Shown here: positions 28,833 through 39,634 of the stretch, in pieces
Layout of the letters: each line of letters opens with the position of its first letter
How positions within the stretch are numbered: position 1 is the first letter of the stretch
Source of the DNA: Mesostigma viride
Lineage: Eukaryota; Streptophyta; Mesostigmatophyceae; Mesostigmatales; Mesostigmataceae
Length of the DNA: 64,000 nt
Direction of reading: 5' to 3'
Assembly: GCA_009746045.1 (NCBI GenBank)
Contig: RPFO01001042.1
Location: 62,001-126,000 of the forward strand
Position numbers and translations under genes: made by a program
The notes under the pieces: model-generated
Databases searched by the model: none
Told to the model about the DNA's origin: nothing
What the model saw: only the letters and a program-made list of their open reading frames with translations

Positions 28833-28865
<33 letters not shown>

Positions 28866-28957
28866 TGGTTATATGGGTGGGTGGGTGGGTGGGTGGGTGG
28901 GTGGGTGGGTGGGTGGGTGGGTGGGTGGGTGGGTGGGTGGGTGGGTGGGTGGGTGGG
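28822..28957. repeat. (GTGC)n then (GGGT)n microsatellites
   Basis: Alternating TGCT/TGCG units (28826-28866), then about 20 units of GGGT (28875-28957). Both are G-rich on the plus strand, like the adjoining GGGA tract. Confidence 0.97.
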
Positions 28958-29119
28958 GAAGGTGTGCTTTTTATTATGATGATTAGCTAAGTTACGTGTG
29001 TGTTGTTGATCTACATGTTGACGTTGTATCATGGGCGTGTGCCCCTAAGTCTGCCTTCCTGCAATATCACATAATATATCATCTAGATGTGTTGTTGGGA
29101 ACCTGACTCTATATCCCAA
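28958..29119. other. Spacer, nothing recognised
   Basis: AT-rich DNA between the microsatellites and the satellite. Confidence 0.5.
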
Positions 29120-30080
29120 ACTGGAATGGTCGACATTCAACTATGGGATGAAACCCACGAAAAACAATTACTAGGAACTGCCATTTTTGTGCTATGTTTG
29201 CTAGCATCTGTCACCTATTTGTCATGCAAACAGTCTGAATTTCTTGTGGGCAGTTAACATAGATGTTTTTATGAGCTGTGCAAATTTCTAGGCTTAACTG
29301 AGTTCATTGATATAGGCACCCATGTGTTGGAACCCTTGGAAAACCAAGAAAAACTGCATTTGGGGGGGGGGGGTTCGCTAGCATCAGTCACCATTTTGTC
29401 ATCCAACCAGCCTGCAACTTTGTGGGCATGCTGCATGGAATGTGTTTAGAACATGTGCAAAGTTCCAGCTCCAACTGAGCTCTATTGGTGTCATTATGTA
29501 TGCATATGTGTGATAAAAACCTTGGAAAACCATGAAAAACTGCATTTTTGGGGTATTTATGCTAGCATTTGTCACCTATTTGTCATCCAACCAGCCTGCA
29601 ACTTTGTGGGCATGCTGCATGGGATGTGTTTAGAACATGTGCAAAGTTACAGCTCCAACTGAGCTCTATTAGTGTCATTATGTATGCATATGTGTGATAA
29701 AACCCTTGGAAAACCATGAAAAACTGCATTTTGGGGGTATTTATGCTAGCATTTGTCACCTATTTGTCATCCAACCAGCCTGCAACTTTGTGGGCATGCT
29801 GCATGGGATGTGTGTAGAACATGTGCAAAGTTACAGCTCCAACTGAGCTCTATTGGTGTCATTATGTATGCATATGTGTGATAAAAACCTTGGAAAACCA
29901 TGAAAAACTGCATTTTTGGGGTATTTATGCTAGCATTTGTCACCTATTTGTCATCCAACCAGCCTGAAACTTTGTGGGCATGCTGCATTGAATGTGTTTA
30001 AAACACGTGCAAAGTCCCAGGCCCAACTGAGTTCATTTGATGTCTTTATATATGCATACATGCCAGAAAGTGCTGAAAAT
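29120..30080. repeat. ~181-bp diverged tandem satellite, about 5 units
   Basis: Landmark AACCATGAAAAACTGCATTT recurs at about 29526, 29709 and 29894, with earlier, more diverged units (AACCAAGAAAAACTGCATTT near 29341 and ACCCACGAAAAACAATTACT near 29154). Period is about 181-185 bp. Central units are almost identical; edges are diverged, as expected of an array homogenised from the middle. It shares GAAAAACTGCA, TGTCACC, TTTGTGGGCATGCTGCATG and GAGTTCATTTG-type motifs with the 1992-3150 satellite. Confidence 0.9.
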
Positions 30081-30092
30081 ACGGTATTCTAT

Positions 30093-31224
30093 CCGTGGAA
30101 CTCCAAGGTAACCAGACTCTTTATTAAAACAATAAGTAGAGCACATCGGGAAGTGGCCCTCAACTGGCCATCCTTACCCATGGGAACACTTTATGTCCAA
30201 AAAGGCTAGCCTTACCCCCAAACAGGCAACACACAGGGAGGGCGGGTGGGAAAACAAAAGAGACCGCCATGAGCTAGGTGAGCAATCGGATTTCTCTGAA
30301 AATAGTTTATTAAACAGCATGCGGGAAAGAAAGGGCCGCCACAACCTTGTGGCTGTACATGCAGAAAGGCTTGTTAGACGAATGGGGACGGCTTGTTGTT
30401 TACCGGGGAATCCTACTGGCAACTAGCTTTGCCTTTTGTAAGTCAGGCGCCGTTTGTTTGAACGGCCGGCCATGTGTTGAATGCTGACGGAAGTTGCGTC
30501 AAAAAGCTGTAATAAAATCTGATGTAACCAGCACTCACCAATTGATTGGTGTGCTGCTTGGTTGGGTAGTGTGTTCAGGGTTGCATTCGAAGAGTACACA
30601 TGGCCTGACAGCTCAGACGTGAGACAGATGAGCTGGCTGGCTGAATTATTAAATTGTCAGCCTTAGGATATTTCTGGTTTTGCCGTTTTCCATTTTGACG
30701 GTAGGCTTGATAAGCATGGTCGGCGGGTTGTGACCCGTAATTGTTTCTTCCCACCCATCCCACCCTTGGGGGGCTCTTGCTCCTGCATGCGAGGGAGACG
30801 AGATGACTACCTTTGGCAGGGGCTCTACTCATTGTTTTCAATCAAATGCTGGTTTTCTTGGGAGCTCAAGTGTCATAAGCTTTTATCGTGTTTCAAGGCC
30901 AACGGCTCTCTACCAACGGCCAGATCCGGCAACGGCCTCTAAACAGTTTTAGCCGTCAAGTTTTACTTCAGATATTGCTTGTTGCAAACCCGTCCGCAAT
31001 CATAGATCTAGCTGCTAGGAGAACCTAGACGCAAAAATCCGTCGTCAAGGTACTCAGCACACCGTCAAGGTATGGGCCGCAACAATTAGGCCATATCATC
31101 CGTAATACTCGTACACTAGAAGCCTAATCAACCTTATTACGATCACATCACCCAGCTCTATTTCACCTAGCATCAGCGGCTCCCCTTCCGTATCACTATA
31201 AAGAAACTATGTTCAGAGAACCCC
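30093..31224 (-). mobile_element. Internally deleted DIRS-like derivative
   Basis: The left end (CCGTGGAACTCCAAGGTAAC, 30093-30215) matches 31236-31349 of the full element. It jumps directly to AAAACAAAAGAGACCGCCAT (30253 onward), matching 37978 of the full element, so all ORFs are missing. The right terminal block 30879-31224 matches 37995-38357. Between them, 30287-30878 is an insertion interrupting the join GTGAGCAA|GCTTTT. It lies head-to-tail next to the full element. Confidence 0.8.
30287..30878. other. Insertion in the DIRS-like derivative, no gene
   Basis: 592 bp absent from the full element (37976-38012 reads straight through). It contains copy 2 of the ~115-bp dispersed repeat (30729-30838). 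Possible 2-bp AA duplication at the borders. No ORF of note and no clear terminal inverted repeats. Confidence 0.55.
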
Positions 31225-31360
31225 GATTCTATTAACCGTGGAACTCCAAGGTAACCAGACTCTTTATTAAAACAATAAGTAGAGCACATCGGGAAGTGGC
31301 CCTCAACTGGCCATCCTTACCCATGGGAACACTTTATGCCCCAAAAGGCTAGCCTTACCC

Positions 31361-33067
31361 TTACATCCCTCCCTGGCGACCCAAGCCAGGGGCAAAACAA
31401 AAACCGGTGGACGCATAAGACAAGAATGAAGGGAACTTAAGAGGAAGGCAGAGAAAAGACGCTCCGCCAAATGCGCGGGGGCAGGCGGCGATAGCCCGAA
31501 CCAGGGCGTCAGGAAGGGTGAGGGCCAAGCTCCGGTGCAATCCCACATAGTGGGCGACAATTTTGCTGCTGCGCCAGCGACCCCGATGCTGAATATCAGC
31601 CATGCTGCGCTGCCGCAAAAAATCATAGGTAGCCCCCCCATGCCGCAGCCCGTGAATGGTAAACACCGTGTCGACCCCCAAAGCTTGCGTGGCCTGATGC
31701 CAAACCCGGCTGAACTGGGCATAATCGTAAGGGAACACCCGCTCCCAGGCCGCCTTGCCACGCATACAAGCCCGCAAGAGGGTCTCAGTCATGACATCCT
31801 CGACCACCACAGACTGCACCTCCCCCTTAGCCGTCTTAGCTGACATCAACAACAAGGCGCCCCGCTGCGAACCCCGCAACCGAACATCAGGCTGCAAGCG
31901 CACATGGCCGACCAACAGGTTGAGCGCCTCCGATACCCGCAGGTATTGTTGGAAAATAACGATGACCATCATAGCCGCACGAGGCTGCCGCTGGAGCACC
32001 ATAGTACAAGCAAGCGCAAACGCAGCCTCCCATGGAATGGGGGGGGGGCACGAGGGGTGCCAACGTGCGCCAGCCAGCCAAAACACTTCGTGCCAAGGCC
32101 CAATCCCGCACCTCCCGGGGAAAGTACAAATTCAGGCACATAAGCGCATTGACACACAACTGGCGGCTGTAACACCGTGAGTGCGCCCAAGCGACATACT
32201 CGCAATAGTATTCCTCTATCGTCAAGCCGCGCAACAAGCTGCCAGCCCGACCCCGCCGGCTCGCCCACCATGCGAAAAAGGACCTAAGGCCCCGATGGTA
32301 AACCATCAAAGTAGCCGGCTTCACCTTGCCCTCAAGAAGGGTCAAGTAGCTAGCGCCAAGCCGAGGCCCGGGATTGGGATGAACACCCTCGCGAGTCAAA
32401 TCGCGGACCCACCCGGCCACCGAGGCAGCCATGGAAAGCCCCCGCGAAGGCCCATCCGCAGGCTGAAGCTCACTTGGCGTCCAGACCCATTGTGAGCGGC
32501 TGCCGGTGACCAACGTAAGAGCGCACAACCGGCGGCATTGCTTGTTTAACCGGTAAGAAGAGGAACGCCCTTTAGCCAAGCAGCCCAAAGCGGCAGTGGA
32601 GTCCACTAACCTCACCACCCGCTTACCCCATGTTCCGAGGTTCCGGGCCGAGCGCTCCACCCCCTTCACAGCGGCCCGCACTTCCTTCTCGTTGATGTGC
32701 ATGGTCGAATCGCGCCAGCGACTCTTGATCCCTACGCGCCATCGCCCGTGGATGATGGCTCTTTCCGCGGCCTTGGTCAAGGGTCTAGGCCCGGCATACA
32801 TGGCCTCACCTGGGGTGACGAGGGTTGGGTAACCCCGCACCTCCCGGGCCCGAGCTAATTCGGTCACCTCAGCTGGGGCCATCTCAGCGTAGACAACCCC
32901 CTGCCCAAAACTAGACGCATCCGAGGCCACCACCACCGGAGCCAGGGCAGCCCCCCGGTCCACACGGAGCATGGGGGCCAACGCCATGGCACACTCGAGC
33001 TCATCGCGCACACCTTGCCACAAAGGTCGCGTTCGCTGGCCCCACCCCTTGAGGTTGATGAACTTAA
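31361..33067 (-). pseudogene. RNase H and tyrosine recombinase of DIRS-like copy 2
   Basis: From about 33060 on the minus strand: KFINLKGWGQRTRPLW, then APVVVASDASSFGQGVVYAE, an RNase H-like DAS motif, followed by MHINEKEVRAAVKGVE (Glu) and VVRLVDSTAALGCLAKG (Asp). The recombinase begins near LLEGKVKPATLMVYHRGLRS (core-binding helices). Catalytic landmarks are QYLRVSEALNLLVGHV (first Arg), FTIHGLRHGGATYDFL (HxxR), IQHRGRW (His) and IVAHYVGLHRSL (Tyr). The frame changes at a run of ten G (32039-32048), so the two halves lie in different frames (33080-31887 and 32086-31361). Its N-terminal junction to RT is split by the insertion at 33068-35349. Confidence 0.88.
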
Positions 33068-33479
33068 GGGGAGGGGACACCCCTAAAGGGCACTTTTCTG
33101 GAAACCATACCTATGCATGTGCTAAAAATCCAATGATGATTGGGGACCATAAATATGATTTTAAAAAAATTTTCCAGCCACTTGGGGGTGGTACTAGCCC
33201 CCACCATACACCGGTTACGCGCTAAAAATAGAAAAAGACGCTATTTTAGTCCCATTTTTCCTAGGACAATGGGCAAACATATTGGGACCAAATCACATAT
33301 TCCCGCATAGTTCCCCCACTTTTGAGATAGTCTGCCTAATTGGGACCAATACATAAGCATGGATGCACCAGTTATTAATTTTCCCGCAAAAAGGGTCCTT
33401 TTTTAATGAAAAAAAATAAATCAAATCATAAACACTTCAAATGTTCCCATACCATATATTCCCAAATACTAGAGAGGGG

Positions 33480-34400
33480 GGGACATGCAGCCCCAAAATT
33501 TCAGGTCATTCTGACCACCACAGCTCCAGTTATTAACGTTCTTAGGTTGTCACCAATGACGAAGCTAAGGGAGGTTTTAGCCAGTATTTAACCACACTAA
33601 CACCCCTTTATTCATCCAAGCCACGTGAAAACTGGCCAAACCACACACTACCATCCTCTGCACATATGGTACCTCCTATGTTCAAGGTTTGACGACATTC
33701 TGACAAGAACTGCCCAAGTTACAACCATTCCAAGACGGCCACCCATGTAGACGCTACAAGGAAATTAGAGTAACCATTTAGCCACACTAGCACCTCCTTC
33801 TTCATCAAAGACATCTGCAAACTGACCAAAGCACCCATAATTAACTCTTGCACGCTGACGGCAACGCATGCTCAATGTGGGGGGTCATTGTGACAAGAAC
33901 TACTCAAGTTGATGGGTTTCCTATATGACCACCTGACAAGGCGCTAAGAACCACTCAGTAAGTTAGTAACACCACAATGCCACTTCATATGCCATCCAAC
34001 ATGCACCAAATCCATGCTGAATATGTTATGAAGTACAAAGGGGTGGCCACGCACCTCATACGTCTTCATCGTCCCTCGAGCATGGCCAGCCTTGTAAATA
34101 TGTGCATAGCCTTGACGATGGTAGCCCTAACATGCCTAAGCAGCATTTCCTATGTTTCTCCCAGGTTAGAGTGTAAGGTTAATGCCTACCAAGCTAATCA
34201 ACACAACAACACCTCCTAAACTGTCCTCCCCAGCATGGATGACAAACTGGGACTATGGAGGGCAAGGAACCAAGTAGGAACATGGTATATATAGCTTGCA
34301 TGCAGTCATGCATGTCAACCATGGTTGGCTCAGCACATTGTAGTCTTATCACATCATCATAACAAAGGAAAGCTCAAACAACCAATGGTGCCTGCTATCT
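33480..34400. repeat. Degenerate ~190-bp repeats; inverted copy at 39040-39600
   Basis: CATTCTGACCACCACAGCTC (33504), CATTCTGACAAGAACTGCCC (33690) and CATTGTGACAAGAACTACTC (33886) mark three units spaced about 190 bp. Positions 33820-34380 match the reverse complement of 39040-39560 at roughly 80-85% by eye (for example TGCTGAATATGTTATGAAGT in both). Confidence 0.75.
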
Positions 34401-35333
34401 ACATGCAGTCACACAAATGCAATATCTCCAACATCATCATCACTATAACACTTCCATCCCTGCACGATAAAATGCAAATAAACAATTGGCGGCCCTTCAG
34501 CGCATGAGTGCTGTGATGCCGCTGCGGCCTGCGAAGAGAGGGTGCGTCACTCTCACACAACAAGAAGCGTCCATACGCACAACATCCTTGCCACAACACG
34601 TTTTATGAAATGCCTTATACCTTCCCGACGAGCTATAGGCTGCGACTTAAGCGGCCCTGATCACGACATCAACGAAAACAATCTAAAGCTGCCAGTATTC
34701 GACAACACAACGGCAAGCGACGGCGAGCTAGCTGGCGGAAACTGCCCAAAAAGAACGCAAAAAACTTCGAACGATGAGCTCATAGAAGAAAGCACTGATA
34801 GCAGATAACATTCGCGACACATCTGTACCTTGCCCTCGTAAATCCCTCGCCCAGGCGCGCAACAACAGCCGTTCTTCCATGGACAGGTCAGACACGCACT
34901 GCGCAGGTCTGAACAATTACTTACCGATAATGGCCGAAAATCTGGCAAAAACCACCAGCTGGGTTTAGAATTCGATGCTACCGGTATTAATGCCTGCTTC
35001 ACGGTCAGAACAACCCCCAAAACCGCGATTTTACTGCGGCTATCATGAATTCTATTTCATTCCGCGCGACCAAAAAATTCAGATTACCCCCCATGCCGAT
35101 GGCATAAAAAAACAACAGCGATATTGTAAACCAGCTGATTTCCGCCACATACTAACATCATAAACTCATCCTCTTTTAGATTCGAGTAAAATTTTTGCAT
35201 TTCGCTTGCCCTATTGTGGTAGTTTCGCCTGAACGCAGTCGCCATGGCCACTTCCGCAAGGGGTGCGCGCACCGTGCACGTGAAATTTGTGACCTTCGGT
35301 TCCGGCGCGAATTTTTTGGCGCCAAAAATTTCG
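34401..35333. other. Interior of the TTAA-flanked element, no gene
   Basis: Small ORFs on both strands (34661-35020 minus, 34542-34808 plus), none with a recognisable domain or splice structure. Confidence 0.4.
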
Positions 35334-35349
35334 GGGGTGTCCCGTCCCC

Positions 35350-37138
35350 TTAAAACTCTGCTGCCATATGGACAAGCAAGTGCGGCTGAGCATCTGCAGC
35401 CACACCCACCGGCCCACGACGGCCGCCAGCGCCTCAGCGGTAGCGCGTCCCCTCTCGAGGAGTACACGAGTGTGCGCAACCACAAGGGTGAGCTGCTTAG
35501 CTGTCGGCTCCAACACCCCATCCCGCCGGTGAACAACACCCAGAGCTTCTAGCTCATCCTCCCCCTCCGGGCTAGCCATGATCGTCTTGTCCTTGGAGGG
35601 CACAAGGTTGGTTAGGCTCGTACCCGTCTTCAATAGCACTCGTGATTAAGCGATTCATCGCCTCGCACGTGCGCCCATTGCTGACCACCAGGTCATCAAT
35701 AGTGATGGATACCATAGGGGCAGGGGGGTCCTCAAGGTCGATTTGCATCTCCCTCGTGCTCTCCTCCTTGTACTCGATGGCTAGGGCGGTTGGGTTACCC
35801 CGGCCATGCATTCCGAAGCACGGTCAGCTCCCCTACACTTGTGAGGCGGTTCACCTGCCGTCTAGGATCCAAAGCGCCCGTGGCATAGAGGACCATCTCA
35901 TGGATGGCTTCCCCTAGCGCTACAGCGTGGGAGTGCCCCATGGCCAGCACTTTCAGCACTGGCCACACCCTCCTCCGCCGCCCCGGCAGCCCGACATCGG
36001 TGGACCACACATCAGGTAGCCCTTGATAATCCCACCACCACTCCGGCACTTGGATGGTATAGTAATACGAGACCAGATCGCTCTTGGCCGTGTAGCACCG
36101 ACCCTTGATATAGACCTCCGAGTATATGCCCAGGTGGGGTAACACCGTCTTAGGGGGGTCCACCCACAGTGCGTTCCCCAACTTCTTATTCACAATGAGC
36201 CTTAACTCCCCCACTCCTTTGGCCACCCCAAAACATCCGTCTACCCACTTTGGCCGCGTCTCTCGGAACTCCACCATCCCCACGTCCGCTGCCCTCCCCA
36301 TCAACTTGCCCCACTCCGCCATGGTGCACCCTCGGCTGGGGGCAGGTACATTCCAATACCTCGCACTGGCAGCCACCTCCGGCTTGATGCAGTTGGCCTC
36401 GCTGGCGTACACCTCTCGCCAACTAGGTCGTAGCGCCAGCAAATCCAGCAGCTTCGCCTTTCCTGCCACCTCGCGCTTCGGCAGACTCACCCGCTCCGCC
36501 ACAAGTTGTTCATACTTATTACATTTCCCATAGATTAGATCACTTCCTTTGCGGGGCCTGTCGCAACGCCTTACGCGGCGACTGTACCACTCGCAGTGCT
36601 TCTTGACCCTTTTCAGGGCCTCCGCCGTTCCTCTGGAGCACGCGCCTCCAGATTTAGGCGGAGGGTCTGCCCCCCCGTGCCATAGCCAATTCAACCACGT
36701 AATCACCTTGTGTTGTAGAGTGAAGGTCCGGCGGCGGCGAGTTGCACGCTGGCGTCTGCGTGCTGACCTCACTCTCCCCCACGTAGTGCTTAGAGGCATT
36801 GTAGGAAGAGGCAGTGGGAAGGGGGAGCGGTTTACCCTTTCGGTGTTTACTTGGTTTGCTGGGCCTTGCCCAGCTTCTCCATCATCGTGGCGCTTTGCAG
36901 GGCCATCTTCATGGCCGGGTTGCTCACCAAGGAGGCATCTTCCTTGAGAGCAAGGAGGTGGCCAGCCACCTTCCACCCTCCTGACCCCTGGCTCTCCACT
37001 AGGAGCATTGCTGCCACCACCCTCATGAGATACTCTACCCCAGCCAACTCCCCGGCTGCCGGCCCCAACTCCTTGAAGAGTGTGTCCATGGCCAGGGCGA
37101 TGTTCATGACCACCTTCCTGCTTTCCTGGTTCCTCCAC
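35350..37138 (-). pseudogene. Reverse transcriptase of DIRS-like copy 2
   Basis: The N-terminal part overlaps gag; WLNWLWHGGADPP and IYGKCNKYEQL match copy 1. RT core: GELRLIVNKKLGNALWVDPP, CYTAKSDLVSYYYTIQVPEW (motif A Asp), KVLAMGHSHAVALGEAIHEM (motif B), then, after a frame change near 35815, MVSITIDDLVVSNGRTCEAM (motif C, IDD). A second frame change near 35620 leads to NLVPSKDKTIMASPEG and ELEALGVVHRRDGVLEPT, the thumb region. The SYYY and GHSHA signatures are typical of DIRS/PAT RTs. It is broken at 35350 by the TTAA insertion. Confidence 0.85.
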
Positions 37139-37904
37139 CCCCTTGGCGAGTAGCCATGATCCAACTCTTTATCCCCCCTCCATTGTCGTTGGCATCCTCG
37201 AGCACCTCGGGGAGCACTCTCTCTTGCACCCTCCAATTCACCACTTGTGCTCGAGTGGGCAGCGTCACCCCTTTGGTCTTTTTCGGCTTCCTGGAAGCCC
37301 CATCTGCCCCGGCCAGCGCATCCTTCAATTTCGTCAGGAAATCCTCTTCCTCGGACTCCTCCTCCTCCTCCTCTTCTTTGCCCGCCTGCCCCTGCTTGCC
37401 AATAATAGCCGCCAGCTCCAAGAGCTGCTCCCTCACATCCCCCGCGGCCTTTCCCTTGCTCGGGGCTGGGCTTCCGACTTTTTTCGTCCCCTTTTTCGCC
37501 CCTTTCGTGGGCCGGCGTGGTGGCTGCATCTCCTCTTCGTCCGAGTCCGCCAAGTCCCGGGCGCTTTGGAGGGCTGCCACTAGCGCTTCGTTTGGGTCCG
37601 CTGCTGCCAGAATTTCAGGCCCGTCCACGTGGTCGACCAGCAGTCCAACGACGGACTCCAGCTGGGCCGCAGACCACCGGCTGACAGTAGTTACCCAGTC
37701 GGTCCCGAGGACCGCCTCAAAGGCAGCGCACACTTCAGGCAGGCCCGAGCAAGTGGAGAGCTCCTGATGGAGCCTTTTCTTCTGCGTCGGCCAGCCTAGT
37801 CGGCCCTTTCCCGTCTGTTTAGTAGCTGTCGGCACCTCGGGATTAGCTTTCGGTAATTGCTTCCCAGCACCTGTCGAACCTGGCTTCCGCCCGGGCTTCG
37901 GCAT
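36847..37904 (-). pseudogene. gag-like ORF of DIRS-like copy 2, one frameshift
   Basis: Starts MPKPGRKPGSTGAGKQL. Basic, then ARDLADSDEEEMQPPRR, an acidic block (EEEEEESEEEDF) and RVLPEVLEDANDNGGGIKSW. The frame changes at a short C/G run near 37135-37142 and continues as WRNQESRKVVMNIALAMDTL to LGKAQQTK (36847). Same family as 418-1472. No known domain. Confidence 0.7.
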
Positions 37905-37994
37905 CCCAGCCGCTTTGCAGAAAGGAATTCCGGGCGTCAGCTACGCTGCCCCTGACCCCTGTCGCCGCCTTCGTTAAAACAAAAGAGACCGCCA

Positions 37995-38357
37995 TGAGCT
38001 AGGTGAGCAAGCTTTTATCGTGTTTCAAGGCCAACGGCTCTCTACCAACGGCCAGATCCGGCAACGGCCTCTAAACAGTTTTAGCCGTCAAGTTTTACTT
38101 CAGATATTGCTTGTTGCAAACCCGTCCGCAATCACAGATCTGCTAGGAGAACCTAGACGCAAAAATCCGTCGTCAAGGTACTCAGCACACCGTCAAGGTA
38201 TGGGCCGCAACAATTAGGCCATATCATCCGTAATACTCGTACACTAGAAGCCTAATCAACCTTATTACGATCACATCACCCAGGCTGCTCTATTTCACCT
38301 AGCATCAGCGGCTCCCCTTCCGTATCACTATAAAGAAACTATGTTCAGAGAACCCCA
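37995..38357. repeat. Terminal block of DIRS-like copy 2, repeated at 30879-31224
   Basis: GCTTTTATCGTGTTTCAAGG ... ATGTTCAGAGAACCCC is nearly identical at both places, differing by a few small indels. It contains the sequence TCACTATAAAGAAACTATG at the extreme end. Confidence 0.92.
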
Positions 38358-38557
38358 ATTTTTTGCTAGCAAATGTCACCATGTTACCATGCTGCCGACT
38401 CCCAAATTTTTTTTTTACCACATGGCATCATAAGATATCTGATAAGGAACATTGGTGCCAAATTTGAGGTCAAACTGACCATTATTCCTTCTCCAAATAA
38501 TTTCCAGGGGAAGAAAATGGGTTTTCGGATTGATGTGTGTGTCAAGACATGTCACGG
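38358..38557. other. Spacer with satellite-like text, no gene
   Basis: GCTAGCAAATGTCACCATGT resembles the GCTAGCATTTGTCACC motif of the 29-kb satellite. Nothing else recognised. Confidence 0.4.
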
Positions 38558-38885
38558 TGTCACGGTGGCACGGTGGCACGGTGGCACGGTGGCACGGTGG
38601 CACGGTGGCACAGTGGCACCCCACGTTAGGCAGTACTTGTGGACATTATAACATTAGTATTGGACGTTAGGTTACCTCGTGACACCATACAAAATCATAA
38701 AATGGTAGTTTTATGGTGGCACGGTGGCACGGTGGCACGGTGGCACGGTGGCACCCCACGTTAGGCAGTGCTTGTGGACATTATAACATTAGTATTGGAC
38801 GTTAGGTTACCTCGTGACACCATACAAAATCATAAAATGGTAGTTTTATGGTGGCACGGTGGCACGGTGGCACGGTGGCACGGTG
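38558..38885. repeat. Composite repeat: GGTGGCACGG minisatellite plus 147-bp unit
   Basis: Three blocks of the 10-bp unit GGTGGCACGG (38565-38610, 38714-38752, 38850-38884), separated by two near-identical spacers (CCCACGTTAGGCAGTRCTTG ... GGTAGTTTTATGGTGGC). The composite repeats about every 147 bp. The same 10-mer is in the foldback at 27205-27472. Confidence 0.95.
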
Positions 38886-39634
38886 TCAAAACATGATGAG
38901 ACACTTACCTCCTAGCTTTGGACCTAAGGGAGGTACAAAATAACAAAGTTGAAAAAAAGGCAAATTGTACTAGTGGTGGAGTACAATTCCAGTTGTGCTT
39001 AGGGGATAGCTACCACCATTGCTTTATTTGAGCTTTCCCTTGATATCATCATGTGAAAAGACTGCAATGTGCTGAGCCAACCATGGTTGACATGCTTGAC
39101 TGCATGCAAGCTTTGTATGCCATGATCTCCTTGGTTCCTTGCCCTCCATAGTTCCAGTTTGTTGCCCATCTCAGGTAGGGCAGTTCAGGAGTTGTTGCTG
39201 TTTTGGTTAGCTTGGTTGGCATAAACCTTACACTCTAACCTGGGAGAAACATAGAAAATGCTGGTAAGGCATTTTAGTGCCATCATCATTATTGCTATTC
39301 ACATGCTTATAAGTCTGGCCATGCTCGAGGTACGGTTAAGGGGTATGAGGTGTGTGGCCACCCCTGTGTACTTCATAACATATTCAGCATGTATTTGATG
39401 CATGTTGGATGGCATGTAAAGTGTAATTGTGTTTATACTTGCCGGTTACTGAGTGGTCCTTAGCGCCTGTCCGGTGGTCGTCTAGGAAACTCATCAGTGC
39501 GTGTCACAGTGACCCCCAACCTTGAGCATGTGTCGTCATCAGTGTGTAAGAGTTATTTATATGTGCTTTTGGTCATAGATTTGCCGAGTTCTAATAATCA
39601 AGTTTACAAGGTAACTTTGGGTTGAGTATAGTGT
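38886..39634. other. Non-coding; inverted partner of 33820-34380
   Basis: 39040-39560 is the diverged reverse complement of the repeat inside the TTAA-flanked element. No gene recognised. Confidence 0.65.

Larger units (their letters stand above)
33068..35349. mobile_element. piggyBac-like non-autonomous DNA transposon, 2.28 kb
   Basis: Terminal inverted repeats GGGGAGGGGACACCCC (33068-33083) and GGGGTGTCCCGTCCCC (35334-35349) match at 15 of 16 positions. Each is bordered by TTAA (33064-33067 and 35350-35353), the target duplicated by piggyBac-type transposases. Taking out the element and one TTAA restores an open frame through the RT/RNase H junction (WQQSF then KFINLKGWG), direct evidence that it inserted into a once-intact DIRS-like ORF. 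No ORF above about 120 codons and no transposase motif inside, so it is non-autonomous. Confidence 0.88.
31236..38357 (-). mobile_element. DIRS-like retrotransposon copy 2, with a TTAA-flanked insertion
   Basis: Minus-strand order gag (37904-36847), RT (37138-35350), RNase H/tyrosine recombinase (33067-31361). There is no integrase, and a tyrosine recombinase with the RxH...HY pattern, which defines DIRS-type elements. The 345-360-bp right end (37995-38357) is repeated at 30879-31224, and the left 120 bp is repeated at 30093-30215, because a deleted relative lies next to it. No TSD was found, as expected of recombinase-mediated insertion. Frameshifts near 37138, 35815, 35620 and 32043 make it defective. 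Confidence 0.85.

Noticed and set aside
28101-29032. Very long ORFs of Ser-Pro, Arg-Glu-Gly or Thr-His repeats
   Set aside because: They are translations of (GGGA)n and (GGGT)n microsatellites; all frames stay open for trivial reasons.
38558-38885. GGTGGCACGG blocks as a CRISPR or binding-site array
   Set aside because: Unit is only 10 bp and contiguous; a minisatellite explains it.
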